A DNA stretch of 64,000 nucleotides from Nocardia higoensis (GTDB taxonomy: Bacteria > Actinomycetota > Actinomycetes > Mycobacteriales > Mycobacteriaceae): NCBI RefSeq assembly GCF_015477835.1, contig NZ_JADLQN010000002.1:62001-126000 (forward strand), read 5' to 3'. Below the pieces are notes generated by a model. That model saw nothing but the letters and a program-made list of their open reading frames with translations. It had not been told where the DNA came from and searched no databases. Of this stretch, positions 27,944 through 36,953 are shown piece after piece (the stretch's first letter is position 1; each line of letters starts with the position of its first letter). Position numbers and translations under genes: made by a program.

Positions 27944-28765
27944 ATGACTGATTGGCAGGCTTTCACCGTCGAGATCGACGGTCATGTCGCCCGGGTGACC
28001 TTGACCGGCCCCGGCAAGGGCAACGCGATGGGACCGGACTTCTGGCGGGAGCTCCCCGAGATCTTCGCCCAACTCGACGCCGACCCGCAGGTACGCGCGG
28101 TGGTCCTCACCGGCAGCGGCAAGCACTTCTCCTTCGGGCTGGACCTGCCTGCGATGTCGGGCACCTTCGGCCAGTTGCTGGCCGACCGGGCGCTGGCCGC
28201 GCCGCGCACCGACTTCCTCAAGGAGGTCCGCAGGATGCAGGCCTCGATCAACTCGGTCGCCGACTGCTCCAAGCCGGTCATCGCCGCGGTGGCGGGCTGG
28301 TGCATCGGCGGCGGCGTCGACCTGATCTCGGCCGCCGACATCCGGCTCGCCAGCGCCGAGGCAAAGTTCAGCATCCGCGAGGCAAAGGTCGCCATCGTCG
28401 CCGACGTGGGCTCGCTGCAGCGCCTGCCCGGCATCATCGGCGAGGGCCACCTGCGCGAGCTGACCTATACCGGCAAGGACATCGACGCCGCGCGAGCGGA
28501 GAAGATCGGCCTGGTCAACGACGTGTATCCGGACCCCGAAGCGCTGCTCGAGGCCGCGCACGCGCTGGCGAACGAGATCGCCGCCAACCCGCCGCTGGTC
28601 GTCCAGGGCGCCAAGGACGTGCTCGAACAGCGGCGCGTGAACGACATCGCCGAGGGCCTGCGCTACGTCTCGGCATGGAACGCGGCGTTCCTGCCGTCGG
28701 AGGATCTGACCGAGGCCATCCAGGCCGTCTTCGCGAAGCGTGCCCCGGAGTTCAAGGGCCGCTGA
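27944..28765 (+). CDS. enoyl-CoA hydratase/isomerase family, dienoyl-CoA isomerase-like
   Basis: 273 residues, a crotonase. The CoA-binding loop SGKHFSFGLDL and oxyanion GWCIGGGVDLISAADIR are clear. The latter Asp, the Glu in SIREAKV and the Asp in VADVGSLQRLP line up with the three acidic residues of delta(3,5)-delta(2,4)-dienoyl-CoA isomerase, so isomerisation of dienoyl-CoAs from unsaturated fatty acids is more likely than simple hydration. Start ATG 27944 fits the leaderless promoter; an upstream ATG 23 codons earlier would enter nonconserved sequence. It is monocistronic, closed by two hairpins. Confidence 0.9.
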   Translation: MTDWQAFTVEIDGHVARVTLTGPGKGNAMGPDFWRELPEIFAQLDADPQVRAVVLTGSGKHFSFGLDLPAMSGTFGQLLADRALAAPRTDFLKEVRRMQASINSVADCSKPVIAAVAGWCIGGGVDLISAADIRLASAEAKFSIREAKVAIVADVGSLQRLPGIIGEGHLRELTYTGKDIDAARAEKIGLVNDVYPDPEALLEAAHALANEIAANPPLVVQGAKDVLEQRRVNDIAEGLRYVSAWNAAFLPSEDLTEAIQAVFAKRAPEFKGR

Positions 28766-28787
28766 GGTTTTCGCGCGCCGGAAAGCC

Positions 28788-28834
28788 GGTGCGCGGGTCG
28801 CGCACCGAGCCCGCCGGGTCTCTCCGGCGGGCTC
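28788..28834 (+). terminator. double-hairpin terminator after the crotonase
   Basis: Two perfect stems lie back to back: GGTGCGC/GCGCACC (28788-28806) and GAGCCCGCCGG/CCGGCGGGCTC (28807-28834), 22 bases after the stop codon. Confidence 0.8.
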
Positions 28835-29041
28835 GCTGCGTGTTCGGCGACGTGCGGGCGACACCGGGGACGGGGGACCGCGGGGTGGTCCGGGGGCCGT
28901 CCGAGGGTGGGGTCGGTGAGTACCGCCAGGGTGTGCCCGAACGCCACCTTGGGGTGCCTGTGCAGGGCCTTTTCGCTCCCTAATGTTGTTCTCAGCAAGC
29001 CGGGATCACCATCTCGGCGAGAACACACGAGGAGCAACGAC

Positions 29042-29296
29042 ATGCGCATCAAGTCCTTCATCGCCGCCGCCGCGCTGGCCACCGCGACCGTCGCCGGGGT
29101 GTCGACGGCCGCGACCGCCACCGCCGCCGCGCCGATCGAGACCACCTACGAGGCCGCCTACTACGGCGGCACCTACATCGGCACCTACGCCACCCTGGAA
29201 GCCTGCCGCGCCGACGGCGTCTCGCCGAGCACCGGCGGCTACTACTGGGAGTGCATCGAGAACTGGGACGGCTGGGACCTCTACATCTACTACTGA
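29042..29296 (+). CDS. small secreted aromatic-rich protein
   Basis: 84 residues with a clear signal peptide: Arg/Lys start (MRIKSF), an Ala-rich hydrophobic core and probable cleavage after TATAAA near residue 28. The mature part of about 56 residues is rich in Tyr, Trp and Gly ([30 protein letters not shown]) and has exactly two cysteines, probably one disulfide. GAGGAG precedes the ATG. It is monocistronic, with its own terminator. Small secreted proteins of this type occur in Nocardia and Rhodococcus, without assigned function. Confidence 0.85.
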   Translation: MRIKSFIAAAALATATVAGVSTAATATAAAPIETTYEAAYYGGTYIGTYATLEACRADGVSPSTGGYYWECIENWDGWDLYIYY

Positions 29297-29365
29297 TCCC
29301 CGCTCTCCCGACAGACCACTCGACCACCGAGCACGGTTCCCCCACCGCCGTGCTCGGCCGAAAGG

Positions 29366-29400
29366 AAAGGGACGTCCGGCACCGTGCCGGACGTCCCTTT
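29366..29400. terminator. strong bidirectional terminator
   Basis: Perfect 17-bp arms, AAAGGGACGTCCGGCAC and its complement, around a single central base. The A/T ends give a T-run in both directions, serving the small secreted protein gene and the convergent ppa. Confidence 0.92.
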
Positions 29401-29423
29401 CGCCGTTCGTCGCGCAGGACAGC

Positions 29424-29915
29424 TCAGTGGCCGCCCTTCTCCTCCAGACGCCGGAAGGAAGCGGTGACCTCGGCCTCGGCCTCGGCGCGACCGACCCACT
29501 CCGAGCCCTTCACGTACTTGCCCGGCTCCAGATCCTTGTAGCGCTCGAAGAAGTGCTTGATCGCGGCCAGCTCGAACTCCGGGACGTCGGCGAGGTCCTG
29601 GATGTGGTCCCAGCGGGGGTCGCCCGCGGGCACGCACAGCACCTTGGCGTCGCCGCCTGCCTCGTCCTCCATCTTGTACATCGCGACCGGACGGGCCTCG
29701 ACGATCACACCGGGGAACACCGAGTCCGGCAGCAGGACCAGCGCGTCCAGCGGGTCGCCGTCCTCACCGAGGGTGTTCTCGATGAAGCCGTAGTCGGCGG
29801 GATAGGCCATCGACGTGTAGAGGAAGCGGTCGAGACGGACCCGGCCGGTCTCGTGATCGACCTCGTACTTGTTGCGAGAGCCCTTCGGGATCTCGATGGT
29901 GACGTCGAACTCCAC
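29424..29915 (-). CDS. ppa: inorganic pyrophosphatase
   Basis: 163 residues, the standard size of family I soluble pyrophosphatases, which hydrolyse PPi and drive biosynthetic reactions. The signature EDGDPLDAL contains the metal-binding Asp residues, and the YGF and KGSRNKYE substrate segments are intact. The start is GTG at 29915 with AAGGAG upstream; an ATG three to five bases earlier is out of frame. Divergent from dacB as in mycobacteria, where the orthologous pair is also adjacent. Confidence 0.97.
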   Translation of the reverse strand: MEFDVTIEIPKGSRNKYEVDHETGRVRLDRFLYTSMAYPADYGFIENTLGEDGDPLDALVLLPDSVFPGVIVEARPVAMYKMEDEAGGDAKVLCVPAGDPRWDHIQDLADVPEFELAAIKHFFERYKDLEPGKYVKGSEWVGRAEAEAEVTASFRRLEEKGGH

Positions 29916-30090
29916 GCCATCTCCTTCTGTGCTGCATCCGGGTGCGCGAGCTGGGTGCGCGAGCAGGCGCGCTGCCGACTCGCGGCGACTGTCGGGGAGA
30001 ACGGTAGCCGAACACCGATAGTGTGGGTGGTGCGGATACGGGTGCGCCGGGCGGGTGCGCGGTGGGTGGAGTCAGGGAGACGACGGGCAC

Positions 30091-31566
30091 GTGGTTGGGA
30101 ACGACAAGACGATCGGCGACTCGGCCTCCCGCGGCCGCAGACGCCTGTGGATCACGGTGGTCACGACCTTCGCCGTGATCGCGCTGCTGGCGGGCACGGC
30201 ATTGCTGGTGGTGCGGCCGTGGACTCCGGAATTCCGGCACGGCAAACTGACCATCGCCGAATCACCCGCGCCGGTGCGGGCCCTCCCCCGGTTGCAGCCC
30301 GCCGACGACAACGGCGCGCCCACTCCGGCCGGGGTGACCGCCGCGCTGGCCCAGCCGATCACCAGCCCCGACCTCGGCGATTTCTCCGGCGTGGTCACCG
30401 ACGCCGAGACCGGGACGACCCTGTGGAGCTCCGACGCCGACGAAGCCCGCATCCCGTCCTCGACGAACAAGATCCTCACCACCGCGGCCGCGCTGCTCGC
30501 GCTGCCCGCCGACCACCGGGTGGTCACCAAGGTCGTCGCGGGCGCGGCGCCGAACGAACTGGTGCTCGTCGGCGGCGGTGACCCGACGCTCACCGCGCAG
30601 CCCGACGGCAAGGGGTACTACCCGAATTCGGCTCGACTGTCGGATCTGGTCGGCCAGATCCGGTCGGCGGGCCGCGCGGTCGACACCATCGTGGTGGACA
30701 CCTCGCTGTACGCCGGTCCGACGATGGCGCAGGGCTGGGAAGACATCGACGTCCCGCAGGGGTCGATCGCGCCGATCGAAGCGGTGATGATCGACGGCGG
30801 CCGCGCCGAGGCGCTGGTCGAGTACTCCCCGCGCACCACCACCCCGGCGCTGGACGTGGGCCGCACGCTGGCCGCCGCCCTGGGACTTGACCCGAATCGG
30901 GTGCGCACCGGAACCGCTGATCCCGCGGCCGCGGAGGTGGCCTCGGTGCGTTCGGCGCCGCTGCGCGATCGCCTGCACGCGATGATGCTGCACTCGGACA
31001 ATGTGCTCGCCGAGACCATCGGCCGCGAGATCGCGCTGGCCACCGGCCACGAGCCGTCCTTCACCGGCGCGGTCGCCGCGGTGCGCGCCACCCTCGAGGG
31101 CGCCGGCTTCGATCTGACCGGTGTGGTGCTGCACGACTCCAGCGGCCTGTCGACCGACGACCGCCTGCCCGCCCGGCTGCTCGACGACATCCTGGCCGCC
31201 GCCGCCGCGGCCGGGGGCGAGATCCCCGAGAGCGCCGACGAGGACGGCGCCACCACCACGGCCGGGAGCGGCGCGGATCGGGGAACCGACCACGCCGCGC
31301 TCACCCCGCTGCTGGACGCGCTGCCGGTCGCGGGCGCGACCGGCTCGCTGAGCTCGCGCTATGTGCAGCAGAACCGGGAGGGCGCGGGCTGGGTGCGCGC
31401 CAAGACCGGAACTCTCACGGTTGCCAGCACGTTGGCCGGGTATGTGCTCGACAGAGATGGACGGGTGCTGACCTTCGCGTTGATGTCGAACGATCGGCCG
31501 CCGGAGGTGAGCCGACCGGCGCTGGACGCCATCGCGCGCACATTACGCAACTGTGGATGCTCGTGA
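30091..31566 (+). CDS. dacB: D-alanyl-D-alanine carboxypeptidase/endopeptidase (PBP4 type)
   Basis: 491 residues. One membrane segment (about 19-41) anchors the protein, with the catalytic part outside. Penicillin-binding motifs are present: Ser124-x-x-Lys127 (STNK), HSDN and AKTGTL, plus the class C insertion with VGGGDPTL. It trims peptidoglycan pentapeptides or cross-links. The GTG at 30091 places the membrane segment properly near the N-terminus; a GTG 12 codons upstream is possible. The stop is immediately followed by the zinc protease gene, as in mycobacteria. Confidence 0.93.
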   Translation: MVGNDKTIGDSASRGRRRLWITVVTTFAVIALLAGTALLVVRPWTPEFRHGKLTIAESPAPVRALPRLQPADDNGAPTPAGVTAALAQPITSPDLGDFSGVVTDAETGTTLWSSDADEARIPSSTNKILTTAAALLALPADHRVVTKVVAGAAPNELVLVGGGDPTLTAQPDGKGYYPNSARLSDLVGQIRSAGRAVDTIVVDTSLYAGPTMAQGWEDIDVPQGSIAPIEAVMIDGGRAEALVEYSPRTTTPALDVGRTLAAALGLDPNRVRTGTADPAAAEVASVRSAPLRDRLHAMMLHSDNVLAETIGREIALATGHEPSFTGAVAAVRATLEGAGFDLTGVVLHDSSGLSTDDRLPARLLDDILAAAAAAGGEIPESADEDGATTTAGSGADRGTDHAALTPLLDALPVAGATGSLSSRYVQQNREGAGWVRAKTGTLTVASTLAGYVLDRDGRVLTFALMSNDRPPEVSRPALDAIARTLRNCGCS

Positions 31567-31579
31567 CGGGTGGTTGACG

Positions 31580-32698
31580 ATGTTCGAAGGCGCTGACGGG
31601 GCAGAAGAGACGACGGCCGCGGACTCGGGGCCGACCGGGCCCGGCGCGCGCGGATCGGGCCTGTCCGCGCCGGTCGACTGGCGACTGGCCGCGCGCACCG
31701 GCGCCGCCCTGGTCCCGGCCGGACCGAGCACGACCCGAGCGGCCGCCGAGCAGGTGGTCGCCGAACTCGCCGCGGCGTCGGTGCGCGCCGAGCAGCCGGT
31801 GCGGGAGGTGAGCGGGCTGCTCGACGACCAGCCCGTCCCCGAGGCCAGGATCGTGGACCGGCCCGGCTGGATCAGCGCGGCCGCCGACTCGATGGCCGTA
31901 CTCACCGGTCCGGCCCCCCGGCCGAGCGGCTTGCAGGCCAAGATCACGGGCAAGCCCGCGGGGGTGCAGGCGGGCGCGATGCTGGCGTTCCTGTCCACCG
32001 CCATCCTCGGCCAATACGACCCCTTCACCGGGCCGGACGGCACGCTGCTGCTGGTCGCGCCGAACATCGTCGCGGTGGAACGCACCCTGCGTGTCTCGCC
32101 CAGCGACTTCCGGCTGTGGGTGTGCCTGCACGAGGTCACCCACCGGGTGCAGTTCTCCTCCGCGCCGTGGCTGGCCGGCTACATGCGCGACACCGTCGAT
32201 GTGTTCGGCGACATCGGCGACGACACCGTGACCCAGATGCTCTCGCGGCTGCTCGACGAGGTGCGCGACCGCAGGCGCGGCGTGGTCTCCGAGGATCCGG
32301 CCGCGCGCGGTGTACTCGGCCTGCTGCGCGCGAGCCAGGCGCCGCCGCAGCGTGAGGCGCTCGACCGTCTGCTGATGCTCGGCACGCTGCTGGAAGGGCA
32401 CGCCGACCACGTGATGGACGCGGTCGGCCCCGCCGTGGTCCCGACCGTCGCCCAGATCCGCGCGGCTTTCGACCTGCGCAGGCAACGCCCGGCCAATCCG
32501 GTCCAGCGGCTGCTGCGGGCACTGCTGGGCATGGACGCCAAGATCGCCCAATACGTGCGGGGCAAGGCATTCGTCGATCACGTGGTCGGCCGGGTCGGGG
32601 TCGTCGAGTTCAACGCGGTGTGGACCGACGCGACGACTCTGCCCCGCACAGCGGAGATCGAGGATCCGGACCGGTGGATCGCCCGAGTGCTCGGATGA
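31580..32698 (+). CDS. zincin-like metalloprotease family protein
   Basis: 372 residues from the ATG at 31580; a GTG at 31553 that would overlap dacB is an alternative. HEVTH at 184-188 is an HExxH zinc motif, and a downstream Glu (LLEGHADHVMD) is the probable third ligand. The family is actinobacterial, often annotated as zinc-dependent metalloprotease or F420-biosynthesis-associated protein, and is conserved between dacB and tilS. The cellular role is not established. Confidence 0.88.
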   Translation: MFEGADGAEETTAADSGPTGPGARGSGLSAPVDWRLAARTGAALVPAGPSTTRAAAEQVVAELAAASVRAEQPVREVSGLLDDQPVPEARIVDRPGWISAAADSMAVLTGPAPRPSGLQAKITGKPAGVQAGAMLAFLSTAILGQYDPFTGPDGTLLLVAPNIVAVERTLRVSPSDFRLWVCLHEVTHRVQFSSAPWLAGYMRDTVDVFGDIGDDTVTQMLSRLLDEVRDRRRGVVSEDPAARGVLGLLRASQAPPQREALDRLLMLGTLLEGHADHVMDAVGPAVVPTVAQIRAAFDLRRQRPANPVQRLLRALLGMDAKIAQYVRGKAFVDHVVGRVGVVEFNAVWTDATTLPRTAEIEDPDRWIARVLG

Positions 32699-32792
32699 CC
32701 CGACCCGATGCCCGAGGCCGCGGATCGCCGTGCGCTCGGCGGTCTCGCCCGGTGGCTTCGCCTCGCACGGCAGCTCGGTCGAGTAGCGCGGC

Positions 32793-33809
32793 GTGAGCGG
32801 CGCGCCCCTCCGCTTGCCGGAGACCCCGGCGGCACTGGTCCTACGCCATGCCGTGCGGTCCTGGCTGGCCGAGTTCCTGCCCGCGGACACCTCCGCGGTC
32901 GCGGTCGGCCTGTCCGGGGGGCCCGACTCGCTGGCGCTGACCGCCGCGACGGTCGTGGAAGCGGGCACGCGAGATCTCGCGGTGGACGCGCTCGTCGTCG
33001 ACCACGGGTTGCAGGCGGGCTCCGACCAGGTGGCCGCCGAGGCGGCCGCCACCGCCCGCACCCTGGGCGTTCGCGACGTCCGGGTACTTCCGGTCCGGGT
33101 CGGCACCGAGGGCGGTCCGGAAGCCGCTGCCCGAACCGCCCGCTACGCCGCGCTCGAATCCGCTCGCGCCGGCTGCCCGGTTCTGCTCGGGCACACCCTC
33201 GACGATCAGGCCGAAACCGTGCTGCTCGGGCTGGCCCGAGGCTCCGGCGCCCGTTCCATCCAGGGCATGGCCCCCTACGCCGCGCCGTGGGGCAGGCCCC
33301 TGCTCGGTGTGCGTCGCGCCGACACGCGCCGGCTGTGCGCGGATCTCGGGCTGGTCCCGTACGACGATCCGCACAACGCGAGCGCGGAGTTCACCAGGGT
33401 GCGGCTGCGCACCGAGGTTCTGCCGCTACTCGAGGACGTGCTCGGCGGCGGGGTGGCCGAGGCGCTGGCCCGCACCGGCGCCCAGCTGCGCGAGGATTCC
33501 GCGGTCCTCGACGCGCTCGCCGCCGAGTTGCTGGAGCGGGCGAGCGATGATACGGGCGCGCTGTCGGTCGAGATCCTCGCCACGGCGCCCGCCGCGCTGC
33601 GACGGCGGGCGTTGCGGACCTGGCTGCTGGCCGGTGGCGCCAATGCCCTGACCGGCAAGCATCTGCACGCCGTCGACGCGCTGATCGTCGACTGGCGCGG
33701 CCAGGGCGGCGTGGCTGTGGGGGGAGGCACAGCCCGGGCGAGGTTGGTTGCCGCGCGCGAACGTGGCAGGCTGACACTGCGCAGGCACGACCGATCGCCC
33801 GCGCGGTGA
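32793..33809 (+). CDS. tilS: tRNA(Ile)-lysidine synthase
   Basis: 338 residues. The PP-loop SGGPDSL at 41-47 binds ATP; GHTLDDQAETVLLGLARGSG and the RPLL segment are family-specific. TilS converts C34 of the CAU anticodon tRNA-Ile to lysidine, so AUA is read as Ile; it is essential in most bacteria. GTG at 32793. The C-terminal domain is short, as in other actinobacterial TilS. It precedes hpt by 36 bases, the conserved order. Confidence 0.95.
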   Translation: MSGAPLRLPETPAALVLRHAVRSWLAEFLPADTSAVAVGLSGGPDSLALTAATVVEAGTRDLAVDALVVDHGLQAGSDQVAAEAAATARTLGVRDVRVLPVRVGTEGGPEAAARTARYAALESARAGCPVLLGHTLDDQAETVLLGLARGSGARSIQGMAPYAAPWGRPLLGVRRADTRRLCADLGLVPYDDPHNASAEFTRVRLRTEVLPLLEDVLGGGVAEALARTGAQLREDSAVLDALAAELLERASDDTGALSVEILATAPAALRRRALRTWLLAGGANALTGKHLHAVDALIVDWRGQGGVAVGGGTARARLVAARERGRLTLRRHDRSPAR

Positions 33810-33845
33810 ACGTGCCGCGAACACAGGGAAGGGAAACCATTACAC

Positions 33846-34403
33846 GTGTACGGGGACGACATCGCATCGGTGCTGATCACCGAGGAACAGATCGCCGCCA
33901 AGACCGGTGAGCTGGCCGAGCTGATCGCCAAGCGCTACCCGGAGGGCTCCTCCGCGGACGACCTGCTGCTGGTCGGCGTGCTCAAAGGCGCCATCTTCTT
34001 CATGACCGACCTGGCCAAGGCGCTGCCGATTCCGACCCAGATGGAATTCATGGCCGTCTCCTCCTACGGGTCGTCCACCTCGTCGTCGGGCGTGGTGCGG
34101 ATCATGAAGGACCTGGACAAGGACATCGCGGGCCGCAATGTGCTGATCGTCGAGGACATCATCGACTCCGGCCTGACGCTGTCGTGGCTGATGCGCAACC
34201 TGTCCACCCGCAACCCGGCCTCGCTGGAAGTGGTCACCCTGCTGCGCAAGCCCGACGCGCTGCGCACCCAGGTGGAGGTCGCCCATGTCGGCTTCGACAT
34301 CCCCAACGAATTCGTCGTCGGTTACGGCCTGGACTACGCCGAGCGCTACCGCGACCTGCCCTACATCGGCACCCTGAATCCGAAGGTGTACGGCGGGGCC
34401 TGA
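33846..34403 (+). CDS. hpt: hypoxanthine phosphoribosyltransferase
   Basis: 185 residues, normal length. The PRPP-binding loop [13 protein letters not shown] (99-111) is intact, as are the [11 protein letters not shown] and [18 protein letters not shown] signatures of HGPRTs. It salvages hypoxanthine and guanine. GTG start at 33846 follows AAGGGAAA with a rather long spacing of about 12 bases; the palindrome TACACGTGTA covers the start codon. In mycobacteria the next core gene is ftsH; here about 12.8 kb separates them. Confidence 0.96.
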   Translation: MYGDDIASVLITEEQIAAKTGELAELIAKRYPEGSSADDLLLVGVLKGAIFFMTDLAKALPIPTQMEFMAVSSYGSSTSSSGVVRIMKDLDKDIAGRNVLIVEDIIDSGLTLSWLMRNLSTRNPASLEVVTLLRKPDALRTQVEVAHVGFDIPNEFVVGYGLDYAERYRDLPYIGTLNPKVYGGA

Positions 34404-34406
34404 GCC

Positions 34407-36953
34407 TCACACCCGAACGGTGAGGGCGCCGGTGTCCAGCGGCGGCGTCATCACCCGTTCCAGCGCGGCCAGGTCGCGTTCGATCGTGCGGAACAGCAGA
34501 TAGCTGGCCACGAACATCACGATGCTGCCGATGCACAGCACCCGCACCGCCACGATGATCTGTCCGATGTCGGCGACCGGAAGCAAGGTCACGCCCGCGA
34601 CAGCCAGCAACGGAATCGACGCCGCCACCAGGAGATATCCCACGCAGCGCCGCTGCAATCCGCGCAGCAGCGCCACATCCGCCGCGCCGGGGGCGCCGTG
34701 CCCGAGCAGCATCGGATACACGCAGCGCACGATGTAGAAGCCGACCAGGAAGAACGGATACGCCAGCGCGATCGCCCCGCACACCGCGTGCGAGGCCAGG
34801 AAATGCGCGAAGGCGTGCGGCGCGAGATCCTCCCCGGCCAGCGCCACCCCCACCGGGTAGGTGGCGGCGCTGATCATCCAGAAGGCGAAGGCGACCAGCA
34901 CACTGCGATCTCCCAGCAGGATCGCCGCCCTGCGCGCCCGCGCCAGCTCCCCGGGTGTGTACTCCCCACCCCGGCTCAGCCCGCTCGGGACCGTGACGAC
35001 CAGGCGCGACCAGTAGGTCAGCATGATCGCGGCCAGCCCGAAGAACAGCACGTTCGTGATCAGCGTCGACACGGCGAACAGGTCCTGGGTCCGCTGCGAG
35101 AGCCGTCCGGTGACCAGGGCGCGGTTGTGGTCGATGTTGTACAGCGAGGCCAGCAGGTTCGGCACCGCCACCGCGGCGGCCACCAGCGGCACCCGCCACG
35201 GCCGCAACCGCCGCCGCCAGCTGTCCGGGGGTGGGTCCACCAGATCTCTGGCCCGCTGATCCAGGCACAGATCCAGTTGCCGGGCGAGGGTCGCGGCATC
35301 CGCCCAGCGACGCCGCGGATCGGGTTCCAGACAGGTCGACAGCACCCGGCGCAGCGCGGGCGGGCAGTCGGCGGGCACCCGCTCGGCGAGGTCCGCCCCG
35401 GCCACTCGGGTCCGGCCCGTCGGTGCCTGCTCGGCATCGGGATGTTGCGCGGGGCGCGGGGATTCACCGGTGAGCAGTTCCCACAGCACGACGCCGAGTG
35501 CGTGGATATCGCCCTGGGCGTCGAGTTCTGGCATCGGCGGCGACTCGCGTGGGGACGACCGGGGCCGGTCCAGGTCGTTCCCGGACTGATCGGGTGAGGT
35601 GGTCGACCACGTCGCGGGATCGGTGTCGGCGGACGGCGGTGTGGCCCGCGCGGCATCGTCGCTGTCGAGGCCATCGTCGCTCACGAGGCCATCGTCGCTC
35701 ACGAGGCCATCGTCGCTGTCGAGGCCGGAGCGCACCGGGTGGACGGACGGCAGGGCGAAATCGGCCAGCTTCGGGACGCCTTCGGCGGTGAACACGATAT
35801 TCGCGGGTGTGATGGCGCGATGCGCGGTGCCGTGCCGGGTCGCGTAGTCGAGGGCAGTGGCCAGGCCCCGGCCGATCCATGCGACCGTCTCCGGCCAGCT
35901 GAGCGCGGCCAGCGCGCGGCGGACAGGCGAATTCGCCGGGGGGATCTCGCCTTTCGCCTCCATCGCGGCGTCGACCGCCGCGAGCAGCAACGCGCCGCTC
36001 GCCGGTTCGCGACATCGCCTGCGCAGTGCGAGCACTCCTTCGGCGGTGCCGCCGGGCAGGTACTGCATCCACACCAGGGCGGCGGTGTCCGCGCCGGACA
36101 GCCGCTGATCGAAGACACGCACGATGTGCGGATGGTCGAACCGGGCCATCGGGCGCGGCATCCCCTCGGCCCGGTCGGTCAGCCGCAACGCGACCAGGCG
36201 CTGCATGGAGATCTGTCTGGCGAGGAAGACCCGGCCGGAGGCGCCGGTACCCAGTTCGGTGCGCAATTCGAAATCGTCGATGCGATCACCCGGGCGCACA
36301 TGGGCGATGTCTTCGACTCTCGGTACCGACGCCGCGTCCGCCGCCCCGGGCGCCGACAGGGACGACGCGGTCTTCGGCCCCGCGTCCACCGCTCGGGTAT
36401 CCGCCGGGCCGACCCCCGTGACCGTCGAGTCGGCCGCGCTCGGGACCGTTGCGGGCGTATCGGCGGGGCGTGGGGTCGCGCTGGGCGAATCGGCCGGGAC
36501 GGCGACTGTTCGTTCCCGGGAATCCCGAGGCGTCGACCACGCACTCGCCCCGGTCGCCGATTCGATCAGGGAGCGACCGGGGGACGTGCGAGTGGTCGCG
36601 TCACCGGAGACGGCGTACGCGGTGGGGTCCTGATCCGAGCCCGAGCCCGAGTCCGAGCCCGAGCCCGAGCCCGCCGGGCCGGACGAGTACTCGGGCAGCA
36701 GGTCGACGAGCGCGGAGGTGTCGGACAACAGTTCGGGGAAATCGCGGCGGTACTCGTCGATGCTCTTGGCGAGTCCGGGACGAGCGCCGCGCTCGCGCAG
36801 GTCGGCGCGGATGAGAGCGATCAAGGCCGCGCGGTGGACATGATCTCCGTGGGGGACGAAATCGGCCGGGCTGGGCGGCTCGCCGCCCTCGCGAAGACAC
36901 TCGCGCCACTGCCTGTCGAACCGGGCGAGGGCGTCGGCGACCGGATCGGTCAC
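34407..36953 (-). CDS. degenerate membrane Ser/Thr kinase paralogue (predicted pseudokinase)
   Basis: 848 residues. A short N-terminal helical domain (1-90), a disordered Ser/Gly/Asp/Thr linker (91-215), a kinase-like domain (about 225-500) and six membrane spans match the neighbouring kinase throughout. The catalytic positions are changed: VAVK is VALR (Arg257), HRD is HRA (378-380) with Lys of KPAN replaced by Thr, and DFG is DFA (398-400); Asn385 is kept. The activation segment is replaced by SDDGL repeats. ATP chemistry is therefore unlikely and a regulatory or scaffolding role likely. GTG start overlaps the kinase stop (GTGA), so the two proteins are made together. Convergent with hpt, 3 bases away. 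Confidence 0.9.
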   Translation of the reverse strand: MTDPVADALARFDRQWRECLREGGEPPSPADFVPHGDHVHRAALIALIRADLRERGARPGLAKSIDEYRRDFPELLSDTSALVDLLPEYSSGPAGSGSGSDSGSGSDQDPTAYAVSGDATTRTSPGRSLIESATGASAWSTPRDSRERTVAVPADSPSATPRPADTPATVPSAADSTVTGVGPADTRAVDAGPKTASSLSAPGAADAASVPRVEDIAHVRPGDRIDDFELRTELGTGASGRVFLARQISMQRLVALRLTDRAEGMPRPMARFDHPHIVRVFDQRLSGADTAALVWMQYLPGGTAEGVLALRRRCREPASGALLLAAVDAAMEAKGEIPPANSPVRRALAALSWPETVAWIGRGLATALDYATRHGTAHRAITPANIVFTAEGVPKLADFALPSVHPVRSGLDSDDGLVSDDGLVSDDGLDSDDAARATPPSADTDPATWSTTSPDQSGNDLDRPRSSPRESPPMPELDAQGDIHALGVVLWELLTGESPRPAQHPDAEQAPTGRTRVAGADLAERVPADCPPALRRVLSTCLEPDPRRRWADAATLARQLDLCLDQRARDLVDPPPDSWRRRLRPWRVPLVAAAVAVPNLLASLYNIDHNRALVTGRLSQRTQDLFAVSTLITNVLFFGLAAIMLTYWSRLVVTVPSGLSRGGEYTPGELARARRAAILLGDRSVLVAFAFWMISAATYPVGVALAGEDLAPHAFAHFLASHAVCGAIALAYPFFLVGFYIVRCVYPMLLGHGAPGAADVALLRGLQRRCVGYLLVAASIPLLAVAGVTLLPVADIGQIIVAVRVLCIGSIVMFVASYLLFRTIERDLAALERVMTPPLDTGALTVRV
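35654..35725. repeat. four 18-bp tandem repeats within the pseudokinase
   Basis: Four exactly adjacent 18-bp units (CATCGTCGCTSWCGAGGC on the plus strand) encode SDDGL-based hexapeptides at the position where a kinase has its activation loop. A second short array of CCGAGC-type 6-mers (36635-36672) encodes the Ser-Gly linker. Confidence 0.9.

Noticed and set aside
33841-33850. TACACGTGTA palindrome over the hpt start codon
   Set aside because: Ten bases only, common by chance, and no regulator or related site nearby.
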